64,000 nucleotides of DNA from Gracilaria caudata (Eukaryota > Rhodophyta > Florideophyceae > Gracilariales > Gracilariaceae). The translations under genes were made by a program, and so were the position numbers. Shown piece by piece: positions 31,101 to 40,175 of the stretch. The stretch is from assembly GCA_030374735.1 (NCBI GenBank), contig JASCIV010000004.1, forward strand, positions 49,257 to 113,256. The letters run 5' to 3'. Each line of letters opens with the position of its first letter. The stretch's first letter is position 1. The notes beneath the pieces were generated by a model. It ran no database searches. It saw only the letters and a list, made by a program, of their open reading frames with translations, and was not told the DNA's origin.

Positions 31101-32692
31101 CGGTCTAGCCTTTCAAGGTTTTCATGTAATTGAATAACTGCAGACTGCGAAGACTCTTTGTCCTTCGGAGTCCGGGACAGTTGCACTAGTAACGTGTTGC
31201 ATCGATTCTGCCATGCCGTCAGATACTTTCTTTGAGCTTTCTGTCGGGCTTCAAGATTCATCTCTTCACCACACACCTTGTCCAGAAAACGCTCGGCTTG
31301 ACCTTCTGCAGTTAACGGTTTAGCCGCGTCGGAGACGCGATCACCAGCGCCGATCCTTGCAAGTTCGGGACAATAGTGACGTCCCTGTCCATCAATAAAC
31401 TTTGTACGCACGAGACGAGTAAGAATTTCATCAACGGCTGCATTTGACGGTGCGCAGATCAACAGACGGGGTCTTCGTATATGCTTCGGAAACGCAAGAG
31501 TGTTTATGTCACTCGCAACGGACACAGTCTTGCTCATATCATCCATCATAGTTTCTAATAAGCTTCCTTCCGTTGGCTTTTCAGTTTCAGTCTTCTTCTC
31601 ATCGTCCCGGTCTGGCACAGCTTTCGCAGCAAGCGACTTCTGCTTCACTTTGCCGTGGAGGTCCTCCAGGGAAGAAAGCAAGCCCTCATAATACTTCTGG
31701 TATTGTGCCATATGTACAACATTCAGCAAACCGATTAAAGTTCTTGTCTTTCCTGTTCCTGGGGGACCTTGAATAACAGAGAACCCAGAACGGGTTGTGC
31801 TTGCGTGAATAATGGCTCTTGCCTGAGAAGGGTTGAGGCCTGTGTTTTCAACCACGACCTTCGTGAAGAAGTGTTCACTTGTGGATGTGGGAGTTGCGTT
31901 GTCATTACCTTGCTTTCGAGTCCCATTGGAAGCGGAATCAGACCCGCCGTCGACAGTAGCGGACTGCATTAGGCGAGGACGTAATATGACCGGCAACAAA
32001 CCGGAGGTCTTTATGCTTTGAAGGGCATCAAACTCTCGTTTCACGGTAGTCAACGATCCGACGCGTAGCACATTCCAGCGACGAGCATTGGAGGACGGCT
32101 GTTTTTTCTGATCACTCTCTGCTGCAGGCAAACCAGTTTCATTGCCATCTGGGAATTTGGATGTGATGAGGCGACATCCATTGCGAGAGATACTCTTGAC
32201 AAGGCATAGGACAGCGGATGGAGGAAGTTTTCGCGAGCTACTCGCACCTCGAGGTTGCTGGGGGTTTTCTGTCGCAGCGTGCGACCAAATAGCAACGACG
32301 TCGTTGTCAACACAACCAACGGGTCCCCTCCGGTCGCTCGTTTCAACTTCTACGGTCCATCCAAACCCAGGTGGGTGTGTTTTGTACACTTTTTGAGCAG
32401 TGACTATCGCAACAGTTGTGCCGCTTTCTTCGCGACGTGCTCGAATCTTGGTCTGTCGCAGGTTGGATGCTCTCTGATACTTTTCGATTGCAGAAAGGAG
32501 CTCAGCAGACAGCTCTGCGAAGAGCAGCGGCTCAAAGTATGCCTTATAACTATGGTAAGTCGGGAAGGTGGTCTGCGGAGAAGAGGAGGAGTCTGAAAAG
32601 CGGGCGGTGATTTCAGATAGTTGTGAGGGCTGCCATTCACAAACTATCTGCCCCAGAGACCTAGTTTGCGGAGTGGTTGTGCCTGCCTGCAT
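28139..32692 (-). CDS. Sen1/senataxin-like SF1 helicase with Q-rich and RGG tail
   Basis: The first ATG is at 32692 and gives 1517 residues. A GTG lies one codon upstream. A UPF1-like superfamily 1 helicase core spans about 300-860: GPPGTGKTRT (motif I), DEGAQATE (motif II), GDPQQLPATV (III), QYRMHP (IV region), VDSYQGREKEFV (V), NVGLTRAR (VI). The order and wording fit Sen1/senataxin, which unwind RNA-DNA hybrids and help terminate transcription. After the core come about 650 low-complexity residues: a region with a possible UBA-like helix (VLSDAGFGNAQAVEATL), Arg/Gly/Ser-rich stretches, a Met/Gln-rich tract encoded at 28381-28640, and a C-terminal RGG ending (GRGRGRYRGHGRGGRW). The tail may bind RNA or form condensates; that is inference. 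Confidence 0.88.
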   Translation of the reverse strand: MQAGTTTPQTRSLGQIVCEWQPSQLSEITARFSDSSSSPQTTFPTYHSYKAYFEPLLFAELSAELLSAIEKYQRASNLRQTKIRARREESGTTVAIVTAQKVYKTHPPGFGWTVEVETSDRRGPVGCVDNDVVAIWSHAATENPQQPRGASSSRKLPPSAVLCLVKSISRNGCRLITSKFPDGNETGLPAAESDQKKQPSSNARRWNVLRVGSLTTVKREFDALQSIKTSGLLPVILRPRLMQSATVDGGSDSASNGTRKQGNDNATPTSTSEHFFTKVVVENTGLNPSQARAIIHASTTRSGFSVIQGPPGTGKTRTLIGLLNVVHMAQYQKYYEGLLSSLEDLHGKVKQKSLAAKAVPDRDDEKKTETEKPTEGSLLETMMDDMSKTVSVASDINTLAFPKHIRRPRLLICAPSNAAVDEILTRLVRTKFIDGQGRHYCPELARIGAGDRVSDAAKPLTAEGQAERFLDKVCGEEMNLEARQKAQRKYLTAWQNRCNTLLVQLSRTPKDKESSQSAVIQLHENLERLDRDMRRLRIAVADRKKGVTREDKLRMIARTYVEDAQLVFATLSGSASSILTRKGSSDFFDDVQTALFDTVVIDEGAQATETSCLIPLTLGASRCLLVGDPQQLPATVLSSGSAGLAYGQSLLERVCRAGQAVLLLDTQYRMHPAISSFPRRYFYNGRLVDDESVQGEHRGRPYHRHSLRPKFGPYVFLDISEGQEKRSRDDKSVFNPVEAELAASIYTKLKKEFPQDPLFSPAGKSPGSVSGFGVVTPYKRQMQELRQSFDRAGIPTGDVEIDTVDSYQGREKEFVVFSCVRTVSLNRGIGFVRDVRRMNVGLTRARASLIILGSAQALSEGSADWAELVEDANSRGCLISVSNVSRCLEPVPPNSDPLVQNETRDLSNGKVATKSASQKGTENLSLTASFARIAAPGPVDPRKRMTQKKDRKESNAKSKSQVIEHENTANEGGVPLQPTHDPQAIQAQPLLSETGQALQHGVVPVQASQPEIKQMTQVLSDAGFGNAQAVEATLADHVSRGGNLDIETVMAAAIVTNGSHTVEAIEANKSESKVSEAQGKLHLVNDSALAAAHLNPDISTREAIANGAEPQQSISEIPQEGEAGYKNDFVHRNRRDVNTTKGTRNDTRLKKEKYQEADKDSAAPSGWDLLFSQKDANSAPEKKEQETIAEKKTTSEEAVPGSGTREGMEVKPQRNLDNPSLGDSHNSMETYQAQDANNDWNPYGFRRETVPYGEHVGRPWIDRGRGSRKRPRGNDSYRPRGRGYDRGRSRSKRGRSERHNEHFNSDRNNPSYGSHATWRGGMQYTSNMNNYPVMNVVDPSMGPAPSALMSLPPVQQQAFQQQLMQQQMIQQQVLQQQAMQQQQVMQQQQALHQQQAMQQHPGLQPHQVMHPHQALQQQAMQQQAMQQQEALRQQAVLMQMSAAGMNSNAVGNPVYPVNEFNGYVGGMAGNEMHGGYVNQDQWARDSWGRGKSMQNSYGGRGRGRGRYRGHGRGGRWR
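28381..28640 (-). repeat. Gln/Met-coding CAG-type repeat tract
   Basis: Within the helicase gene, repeats of CAGCAAGCGATGCAA-like units encode runs such as QQAMQQQ. The unit is degenerate in DNA as well as protein, so it is an old or selected tract rather than a fresh microsatellite. Confidence 0.8.
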
Positions 32693-33796
32693 CACTCCAT
32701 TAATATCGTGACGTACACAAGCGGAGGTCCCGCGTGGCTATTTGAGGGATATGCACACTAGACTTCTAAGCACGCGAAGGAGCATTGAAGCGTATCTGTT
32801 TGGATCGGGTGTTGGACAACAACCGATTCGCGTGGGTTTCGGAGCGAATGCGGTGCAGCGTAGTAAAAAGCAGTGTGGCACGCGTGAGTTTGTGTTGCGT
32901 TAAGGCTTCTAGAATGACAAGGATGAAGCTTAGGGAACAAGTGTAAGGCGAGTAATCTTGGTCGGAGCAGTTGGTGCTACTAGCCGTTACTGCACGTCGT
33001 AGTGTCCGCGGAGTTCTGGTAGATATCTTTGAGAAAGACGAGCCCCCGCGCGCCTGAGGAAGATGAGCCTCTCAACTAAGTACCCTGGTGTACGTCAGCA
33101 CAAACACGACTCGCACGACGCCGATTTGCTTGTAGGTACAAGAGGCGCTGCAACACAAAACGCGTCCAGCAGGCAAAAGAACTGTATGCAACAAGGCGGT
33201 TCGGCGTGCAGCACGCGTAGATTGCCGTCGCTCGCTGGCACATGGCACGCGAAATTCGCATCGCAAATGGGAAGCTACACGTACAGTGCAACGGGCAGCT
33301 GCTCTCGTTCTGTAATGCTCCCTGTTTACAGCTGCGTATGAAAGCTTCCGATACAGTAGTAGTAGACTCTCTACCAGATACCGGTAAGTTCACGGTTTCT
33401 AGAGAGGAGGGCAGCAGTCTAGCGAGGCAAATTCTAAGTGTGTGCGAAATGAAAAAGTTGAGGAAAGCGCAGCATATAGAAGACTACATATGAAGTGTAA
33501 TTCAATCCGGATAACGTCATGTGCGAAAACTTATTAATGTCTTCACCGGTGAGAAACTCAAGATATTATCGTGGATATCAAGCAGGAGCTTTTTGGGCGG
33601 GATTTGGGCTAACAGTTAAATCCCCTGAACTTCTCAGTACATATGCGCGGCTGATCCCTTTTCTAGCAACAGACAAAGCTTCGAGCGATGTCCTTACATT
33701 CCTAGGTGTGCTCCCTGTATCCACTTTAGGTTCTTCGACAGCGATGCAATCGCGAGCAATGAGAGCGCGCCACCTACCGTTCTCGCTCTGCCGCTG
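32693..33796. other. Divergent spacer, no clear gene
   Basis: This lies between the starts of the helicase gene (minus) and the hemerythrin-like gene (plus). Two frames of 83 and 92 codons (33242-33493, 33519-33797) show no domain. Both promoters should be here. Confidence 0.35.
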
Positions 33797-34768
33797 ATGC
33801 TACTTAAAGCGCCCTTCAAAGCGCTCGCTAATGGCACTTTTCCCACCACTCAGAACGTCATTCATCAGCTGGGAAACTCGTCATACCGCTGTGTTCTTCA
33901 TATCACATTAATGTTCGCAATGCCACTCCGCAAGCAATTGATTACCCTCGACCAATCCATCTGGTTTCAGAGCGATTCTTCAAGCGCAGTAGCAGTGGAC
34001 TCCAAATATATTCGTTTGGACGCTTTGTTCAGTGAAACGTCATGGGCATCGGATGTATTCGTGCTGTTTCACAACGGTGTGCGACGCGAATTGAAGGACC
34101 TAAGCAACATGATTGAATATGCAGCTCGCCGAACTCACCAGTTTGAAGAATGTGAATTGATTGCGTTTGAAAAGTGGTTTGTAGACTTTTCACATATGGT
34201 GGTGATGTATTTCGAGGCGGAGACGAACATCGTGTATCCAGCCTTGCTGGAAATGAGACTGGATCTCTTCTCAGCAATAGAGCGACAACGCGAACGTCAG
34301 ATGAAGCTGGTGAAACACTTATTGGAGATACATGCTGAATGTCTCATGTTTACCCTATCTGGAAAACAATCGGGAACGCGCTACTTCGCAGTGGGTCAAT
34401 TTGGTGCGCGACGTTGTGTGGATCGAATCGGCAGACTTATTGACGGGTTGAAGGAAAGCCTAGAACAAGTATTCGGGTGGGAAGTGAAGGCCTTGGTGCC
34501 GGTGGTCAAAGAAGGGCTGATGAAATGGGAAGCGCGTGCTTTACTTCGTCGCTGTCTACGCGAGATCCTGGAGCACAGGATTGGGCGCGAGGTGGTGTGG
34601 GGATATTTTCGTGGCGTTTCTGCGAAGTTCAAGGAGGAGCAAATGGCTGGCTTCGAGCCATTGCGAAGGATGCGGTTGCGAGTGAAGGAGCGTCGATGGA
34701 CCAGGGAGCACCAGAACATGGGTAGGCGCTTCGCGGGGAATGGCGCCACAGCACTACATTCTACCTAG
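33797..34768 (+). CDS. Divergent hemerythrin-like helical protein
   Basis: The protein has 323 residues from an ATG at 33797. A later ATG (MFAMPLRKQ, near residue 39) is an alternative start. The core is helical: VLFHNGVRRELKDLSNMIEYA, then WFVDFSHMVVMYFEAETNIVYPAL. This matches the HHE/hemerythrin pattern of a histidine in helix 1 and an H...EE..fP-type helix later, although the spacing of the second histidine is not canonical, so iron binding is uncertain. The C-terminus is strongly basic (RRMRLRVKERRWTREH). It shares the HN-x-x-R-x-EL-x-DL motif with the gene at 47858-48715. The stop is 33 bases from the tRNA gene. Confidence 0.5.
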   Translation: MLLKAPFKALANGTFPTTQNVIHQLGNSSYRCVLHITLMFAMPLRKQLITLDQSIWFQSDSSSAVAVDSKYIRLDALFSETSWASDVFVLFHNGVRRELKDLSNMIEYAARRTHQFEECELIAFEKWFVDFSHMVVMYFEAETNIVYPALLEMRLDLFSAIERQRERQMKLVKHLLEIHAECLMFTLSGKQSGTRYFAVGQFGARRCVDRIGRLIDGLKESLEQVFGWEVKALVPVVKEGLMKWEARALLRRCLREILEHRIGREVVWGYFRGVSAKFKEEQMAGFEPLRRMRLRVKERRWTREHQNMGRRFAGNGATALHST

Positions 34769-34787
34769 TCAAAAATAACAGCGTATG

Positions 34788-34793
34788 AAAAAA
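34788..34793 (-). terminator. RNA polymerase III terminator
   Basis: On the minus strand this is six T, beginning eight bases after the 3' end of the tRNA-Ile gene, as expected for polymerase III. Confidence 0.7.
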
Positions 34794-34800
34794 CTGATCA

Positions 34801-34895
34801 TCCCCCAGGCGAGGCTTGAACTCGCAACCTTTGGCTCATAAGACCAATGCTCTCGTCGTTGCGTAAAATTTCAGAACCGATTGAGCTACTGGGGG
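34801..34895 (-). tRNA. tRNA-Ile(UAU) with an insert in the D-loop
   Basis: A full cloverleaf can be folded on the minus strand. The acceptor stem CCCCCAG pairs with CTGGGGG, discriminator A at 34801. The D-stem is GCTC/GAGC. The anticodon stem TTGGT/GCCAA encloses loop CTTATGA, with anticodon TAT at 34840-34838. The variable loop is AGGTT, and the T-arm is GCGAG-TTCAAGC-CTCGC. The D-loop is interrupted after AATCGGTT by 21 bases (34874-34854). Removing them gives AATCGGTTA-GAGC, a perfectly ordinary D-arm, and a 74-nt tRNA. There is no insert at the usual 37/38 position. Position 37 is G, whereas tRNAs reading ANN codons normally have A. A six-T terminator follows. Confidence 0.8.
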
Positions 34896-34991
34896 CCAAG
34901 CCTCACTGACCGACCTTGGTGAGTCCGGTTTTTCGACAAATACTTATACCACTCTGTTTATAATGACCGCACCATACCCCCAGTGTCTTTA

Positions 34992-36242
34992 TCAGCTCCG
35001 GGTGTATTCGACTTTGTACCATCGCACATCGATAGGGCGCCCGCGCGCATCCACGTACATAAGGTTCGTTTTGGGCAAATACGTACTTGTCTTCTGCCAG
35101 GCGGAGAAGGAATCATCCCGGTCCTTATTCCACACAAAAATGGCGTTTGTCTCTACATGTTTGATTAGCGGTTGAACCCGCATATCATCCGTGTCAAGGC
35201 GTACATCCTGACGAACCACTTCATTCGTATACAATCCATCTTTCTCTTCATCTCCAAGCTCGATTTCTGCTGTCGTTCGCACGTCTTTCCAACCTGAGTC
35301 ACCACGTATCCTGAACGCGCTTTCGACGTTCATCGGGATCTTGTCCAGCTGTTCATGTCTTGCGATTGTTCTTAAATCCACCTGATATACCGATCCGTCT
35401 GTTCCATCCGGTCGTAATGAGATTGCTACTCGGTTGGCGTTGTTTCCCACCGTCTCGCATTGCAGCACAGAATAAGGTCCCAGCGTTGCTCGTGCTATGG
35501 CTGTAACGTTGAACGCTCTGTCCGCAGTAACATGGCCATTTGACACCACGAATCGACTCTCGTACTGAACGCTTTCGCCAATGCCCTGCAAATGTGCCCC
35601 ACAAAATGAGCACGAATAACCCATGTCAGCCGGAACCACGTTTCAAAGCAATTCGCCTCTGAGACCGGTAGAACAACTACGTACCTTTTTCGCTTCTTCA
35701 AAGGATCCGGTTCGACCGAACAATTTGTACCCAGCGGGACACGCAACTGATAACAGTGTAGAGCTAGTTTTCCATGTCCCTGCGAAAAAGTCCGGGTAGT
35801 ATAGATCGTCCTCAAAAAGTCGCTTCGTCATCTCTTCTGATGTCCTCTGTTTAAGCCTCATCACAAGGTCGGGCGGGGCAGCAAATGGATTGAAGGCAGC
35901 TTCCACGCATTTCGGAGCTTGATGCATCTCGTAAAGACCGCTTCCCAAGATTGCCATTGCCCAGCGCATCATGTTGCGTCTAGAAACGGAAGTTTCGATG
36001 AGGCACGTCATTCTGCCCGGCGAAACCTGCGGAGGCTTGTCTTTCGTCACAGCGATATTGCTATCGCCCCAAGCAAATCTACCCCCAAGTGAATGTGAAG
36101 TGCAAGTCCTACAGAATGCCATCAAGCGGCGACGCATGTTGCCCCTACTGCCAAACACTGTGGCTAACAATCCCCTTCTAAAGAGCCGCGAGCTTGTATC
36201 GAATGCAATACGAAACAAAGCTGCAGTTTTTGCCTCTATCAT
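34992..36242 (-). CDS. DUF6816-like protein, probably thylakoid lumen (two exons)
   Basis: Exon 1 is 36242-35685 and exon 2 is 35585-34992. The 99-base intron has donor GTACGT (35684) and acceptor TTTGCAG (ending 35586), phase 0. The joined protein has 383 residues. The junction reads GSFEEAKK then GIGESVQYESRF. The domain starting near YYPDFFAGTWKTSSTLL and running to the C-terminus resembles the DUF6816 family of cyanobacteria and plastids, which has no known activity. The N-terminal 120 residues look bipartite: a basic Ser/Arg-rich part, then SVSRRNMMRWAMAILGSGL, a twin arginine followed by a hydrophobic stretch. That suggests Tat import into the thylakoid lumen. The exact start is uncertain because the leader is long. 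Confidence 0.65.
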
Positions 36243-38284
36243 GCCCGCAGGCCTCTTTCCTCGCAGATCCTTGAATTGAGGTTTGACTCAGGTAAGACCT
36301 CGGGTCCAGGTCCAGGACCCCTCCCGCCCCCTACTCCGAAAAGAGTCCAAACTTGGACCAAATATCCAGCCAATCAAAACGAAAAGTTTCTGCCCCTCCC
36401 GGAGTCTGGTGACGCCCTTGTGTTATCAAAAGCGCTCAGACAAGAGCCTGTTGTATAGCAGACTATTCCTCGATACCCGTGATAAAGCGACGTTCCCTTG
36501 TAGCAATCTCCACCGCGTGACATCGCGTTCACGCATCTGTCGATAATCGAGGTCGTGTGTTCCACCTCTTTCTAAATGTAACAGGGCTAAGAGGGTTACC
36601 TTTTGTAAAAGCTTACTCCTCAGTCACACCGGGTTACTTTCCCTTCCATATATGGAAGCTAGAGTGGATACTGTGATGGAACTTGTTTGTCGAGAAACAT
36701 GTCTCGAACGACTTCTCATTGATAATACTAATTCGCATTGAATATGGAGTCACTGCTTTTCAGAAGTGAAGAAAACAGTTGTTGACACAAAGCATAGTCA
36801 CATAATATCCACTCGGCGCATCAAATTGTGAAGCTTGCGTGTCCTTGATGAAGAGGATGAAATTTCTCTCTCTCCTACTTGTGGGTATGCTACACCTTGG
36901 CAATACGCAGCACAGGACATTGCTTTGCAAAGAATCGTTCTCTCACTAAAAAGGCCACCTTGCCCGGCCATTTCATAATAAGTTCCTCTACAGCACGTCT
37001 TCGTCTTTCACGAAGAGCATGCAAACATAACCTTCGTGACACTGTTCTCCTTGCGCAGTGAAGCAAGTCGTGGTCCACATCGTTCAACACATTTGGACTG
37101 CAATCGCATATTATTCTTGTTCCAGTCCGAACTGAGCATAAAGGAGTGCGAAGATGGTGTATACCCCACATACAGCTGTGACAGAGCAACTTCGGCTTCT
37201 CTCTGCGTTACAATTTTCAACCCCTGCAGGACTTCTAAAAGTATTTAACCGCTCGACTCCTTCAACCGCCGCCCTTTGTGTGAATTTTCTATTTTTGGTA
37301 CTAGAAGATTCTTTCTGTCTTTCACTCTCTTTATGGGTTTACTAGCTTAATCCCGAAATAGTAAGGACCATTTCTTTTCACAGGAAGGCCCTCTCACGAG
37401 AAAGGCCAACACCTTTTCAGCCTTTTTTCGAATAATATGACTAAGAACAAGACGCTCACGATGACCAAAAAGTATAGACACAAACGTCTAGTCATGGTCC
37501 TCTTTGGCCATCTTAAGATGTAGTGCTCAATGGTGTTCTACATAACAGAAGGAAAATTCATTCATCTTTGAGTTATCAACGGAGATTAAGATCGTCATGT
37601 AGGTATACAAAGCGAATCACCTCCGAATTGTGTCAGAGTCTTCGCCAAATGACAGCGTTCTCTTCGTTGACAGTCTAGCCGCTCGCACAAGGGCACAGCA
37701 GAATTCTTGAAGGCCCAGTTCTGCCGGGGGCATAATCTGAGGGTTGCAAAACTGTGTTGTATGAATGTGACGATTATCGAAAAAGAAAATACACATGTCG
37801 TAAAACGACGTCCCACGTTAAACCTATCTTGTGGAGAAACGCTTCTCCCTCAAAACGAGAGACAGAGAATCTGTTACTTTCACAGCTTGTAAGACATTTG
37901 TGACAAAGTGGTTTTTGGGCTTTTAGAGGAGAGAGAAGTACCTCTTATGAAGGTACAGCGGCGTTTCGCCACCTTTGCAGTCAACAAATCTTGTCCACAG
38001 AGCCCGAACGGGCTAATAAGGTGTAGGGAAAAACACACGGTAAGTTACCTTCACTGAGTACGTCCACAAAAGCTTCGAGGTGCGTTTCATTCGCGACGCA
38101 GGAGAGGGTTTCTGCTCAACATTAGCTAGGAAGCGTGGTTACATTAATACTTCATGAGTGATGGCCAAAGTGATGGATTAGTTCTCAGCCCCCCTTTCTA
38201 CTAGGATAGCTTGACAGCCTATCACAGTCCTCAGCTCATTTCATCCCTACAAACAGATTCCGCTGAAGAGACAAAGTTTGCTGC
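36243..38284. other. 2 kb spacer, no gene seen
   Basis: This lies between the divergent starts of the DUF6816-like gene (minus) and the O-acetyltransferase gene (plus). Only short frames occur. A seven-base complementary pair, CCTCGAT near 36470 and ATCGAGG near 36546, encloses further stems but does not fold as a tRNA. No transposon coding is visible. Confidence 0.4.
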
Positions 38285-39324
38285 ATGCCGCCAGCACCGA
38301 ACCGTCAGCCTGACGAAATCAGGTGAGTATAGAAAAGTGTTAGAACTGAAAGAATTTCTATACTAGAAGCAGTTCATAAAGTCACGTATCCTTGCAGTCC
38401 ACGATGGGCCGCAAACGAGTACAAGGCCCCTAACTTGTTCGTTGTGTGAGAATACTTACTTGTTCGCATTGTGGCATCAGTTCCCTGGAAAATTAAAAGT
38501 TGTTGTGCTATCACCCTTTCGAAAGCTATCGTCGATCGCAATTTGCGAGGGAGACGACCATAGACTCACTAACATTTTCCTCAGCTCCTCTTGGCCAGAG
38601 ATGGAGATCAACGAAGATAGCGAATTCCAGAAAATGATTTCGGGAGCCATTTTTGACAGCAGTCGCCCCCGTTTGGTGTCCAAACGGAATGAGGTAAGAC
38701 GTCTGTGCAAAGAATACAACGACAGTATTGGTCACACCGAAGACTTGGAAAAGAGATTTCAACATGTATCCAGCATTTTCGGCGCAATAGGACGAGGTTC
38801 TTATGTTGAACCGCCGTTACAGGTTGACTACGGAATCAATATAGAGGTTGGAAGGAACTTCTATAGCAACTTTGACATCGTTATATTGGACTGGTATGTT
38901 AACTCTTGTTTCCATTCTGGTGAGTCATAAAGCTTAAATGAAGACTCTGCAATGATTAATGAAACTGGTATCAATGAGATGTACATTGTACAACCCGAGC
39001 AGTGCACTGACCCATATTGCTGCTTGCTTTTTCTTGGAGAACAGTGCGAAAGTTATCATTGGAGACAACGTTAGCTTTGGACCTGGCGTCCACTTATACA
39101 CAGTTAACCACCCTCAAGACCCCCAGACGGGGCATTATCTCTCAAAGGCAAAACCTATCACAATTGGGAGCAATGTGTGGCTCGGTGGCAGAGTTGTTGT
39201 TCTCCCCGGAGTTACAATTGGAGAAGGATGTACAATTGGAGCAGGATCCGTTGTTACCAAAGATGTGCCTCCGTTTTCTATGGCTGTTGGAAACCCGGCT
39301 AGAGTTATTAGGAAGCTGAAGTGA
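38285..39324 (+). CDS. Maltose/galactoside-type O-acetyltransferase (three exons)
   Basis: Exons are 38285-38322, 38585-38893 and 39045-39324. Introns begin GTGAGT (38323) and GTATGT (38894) and end CCTCAG (38584) and AACAG (39044). A CACTAAC branch-like site lies at 38567-38573, 11 bases before the first acceptor. Phases agree and give 208 residues, the normal size. The N-terminal helix region (KMISGAIFDSSRPRLVSKRNEVRRLC) is the maltose-acetyltransferase cap. The rest is a left-handed beta-helix of hexapeptide repeats, with GRNFYSNFDIVILD, IGDNVSFGPGVHLYT, the catalytic histidine in NHPQD, and IGSNVWLGGRVVVLPGVTIG. The enzyme moves acetyl from acetyl-CoA to a sugar or similar hydroxyl. The acceptor is unknown. 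These genes are often acquired from bacteria; the introns show long residence if so. Confidence 0.85.
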
Positions 39325-40175
39325 GGAGGTCCACAAGATATCGTTCAGGCCTGATATCATTCTTTAAAGCAGACGAGCACTTCTGTCATCCATATCGTGA
39401 CAAGATGTGGTACATGCGGGAGCCCCTTGTCGTCGTGTGCCCCTCTGCCGGCGGTCTCTAGAGGATGCATGAAGAGATTAATGGGAGGACGAAGGCGATG
39501 AGCGTCAGTAGCGAAACGCCCTGCGGTCGAAAACACTTAAAGGATCTAATACTTTCTCATCGTAGCCAGTGCGAGTAGCATAGCTACCGTTTGGTAGTTA
39601 GTGGGTGCAGATAGAGATGTTACAGGTTGTTGGGTCTTTGGCAAACCCATTCATACGAGGAAGTAGTGCACGCGTTTCATAAACAGAGCGAGAGCGAGAG
39701 AGAGAGCAAGAGAGAGATCGCGGCAAGTATAACTGAACGGAATGTTTGCGACAAAGGAAAATGAGATGCATTGTATTCCTGGAAAGAGGATAGAACGCTA
39801 GCGTTCGCTACTAATGAACGTACATAAGCCACTTTACGTCCGCCGCAAAGCACCGCAAGCGTTTCATTTTTGGACTATTCATCTTCAGCTAACAGAACTC
39901 GTTCCGAACGCCTGTAAAAATCAAAAGCTTCTGAGATAGTTTACTGCGTAAACTCTTCTACCTATGCCTAATCGATGCTCTTCGCATCTAAGCCCCGGAA
40001 ACTCAATGTTCTTTTTACCCATTGTATCCCTCCACCAACATCTATGGTCTCAAATTTGCACAAGTTATGTAGGCAGTACAACCTTCAAACGAACATCAGG
40101 CTTCTCAACTAAAGCGCCTCCCCTACTCACAATGAACAATATAATCAATACCAATTGAAAACCATGTTTACTCCG
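39325..40175. other. Convergent 3' spacer
   Basis: This lies between the stop of the O-acetyltransferase gene and the stop of the sulfite reductase gene. It includes a GA-rich tract. No gene is seen. Confidence 0.4.
39685..39718. repeat. GA-rich simple repeat
   Basis: A run of GAGC/GAGA units about 34 bases long in the 3' spacer. Confidence 0.75.

Noticed and set aside
36471..36546. Seven-base complementary ends enclosing other stems, possible tRNA
   Set aside because: No T-arm consensus and no anticodon arm fits in either strand, including permuted order.
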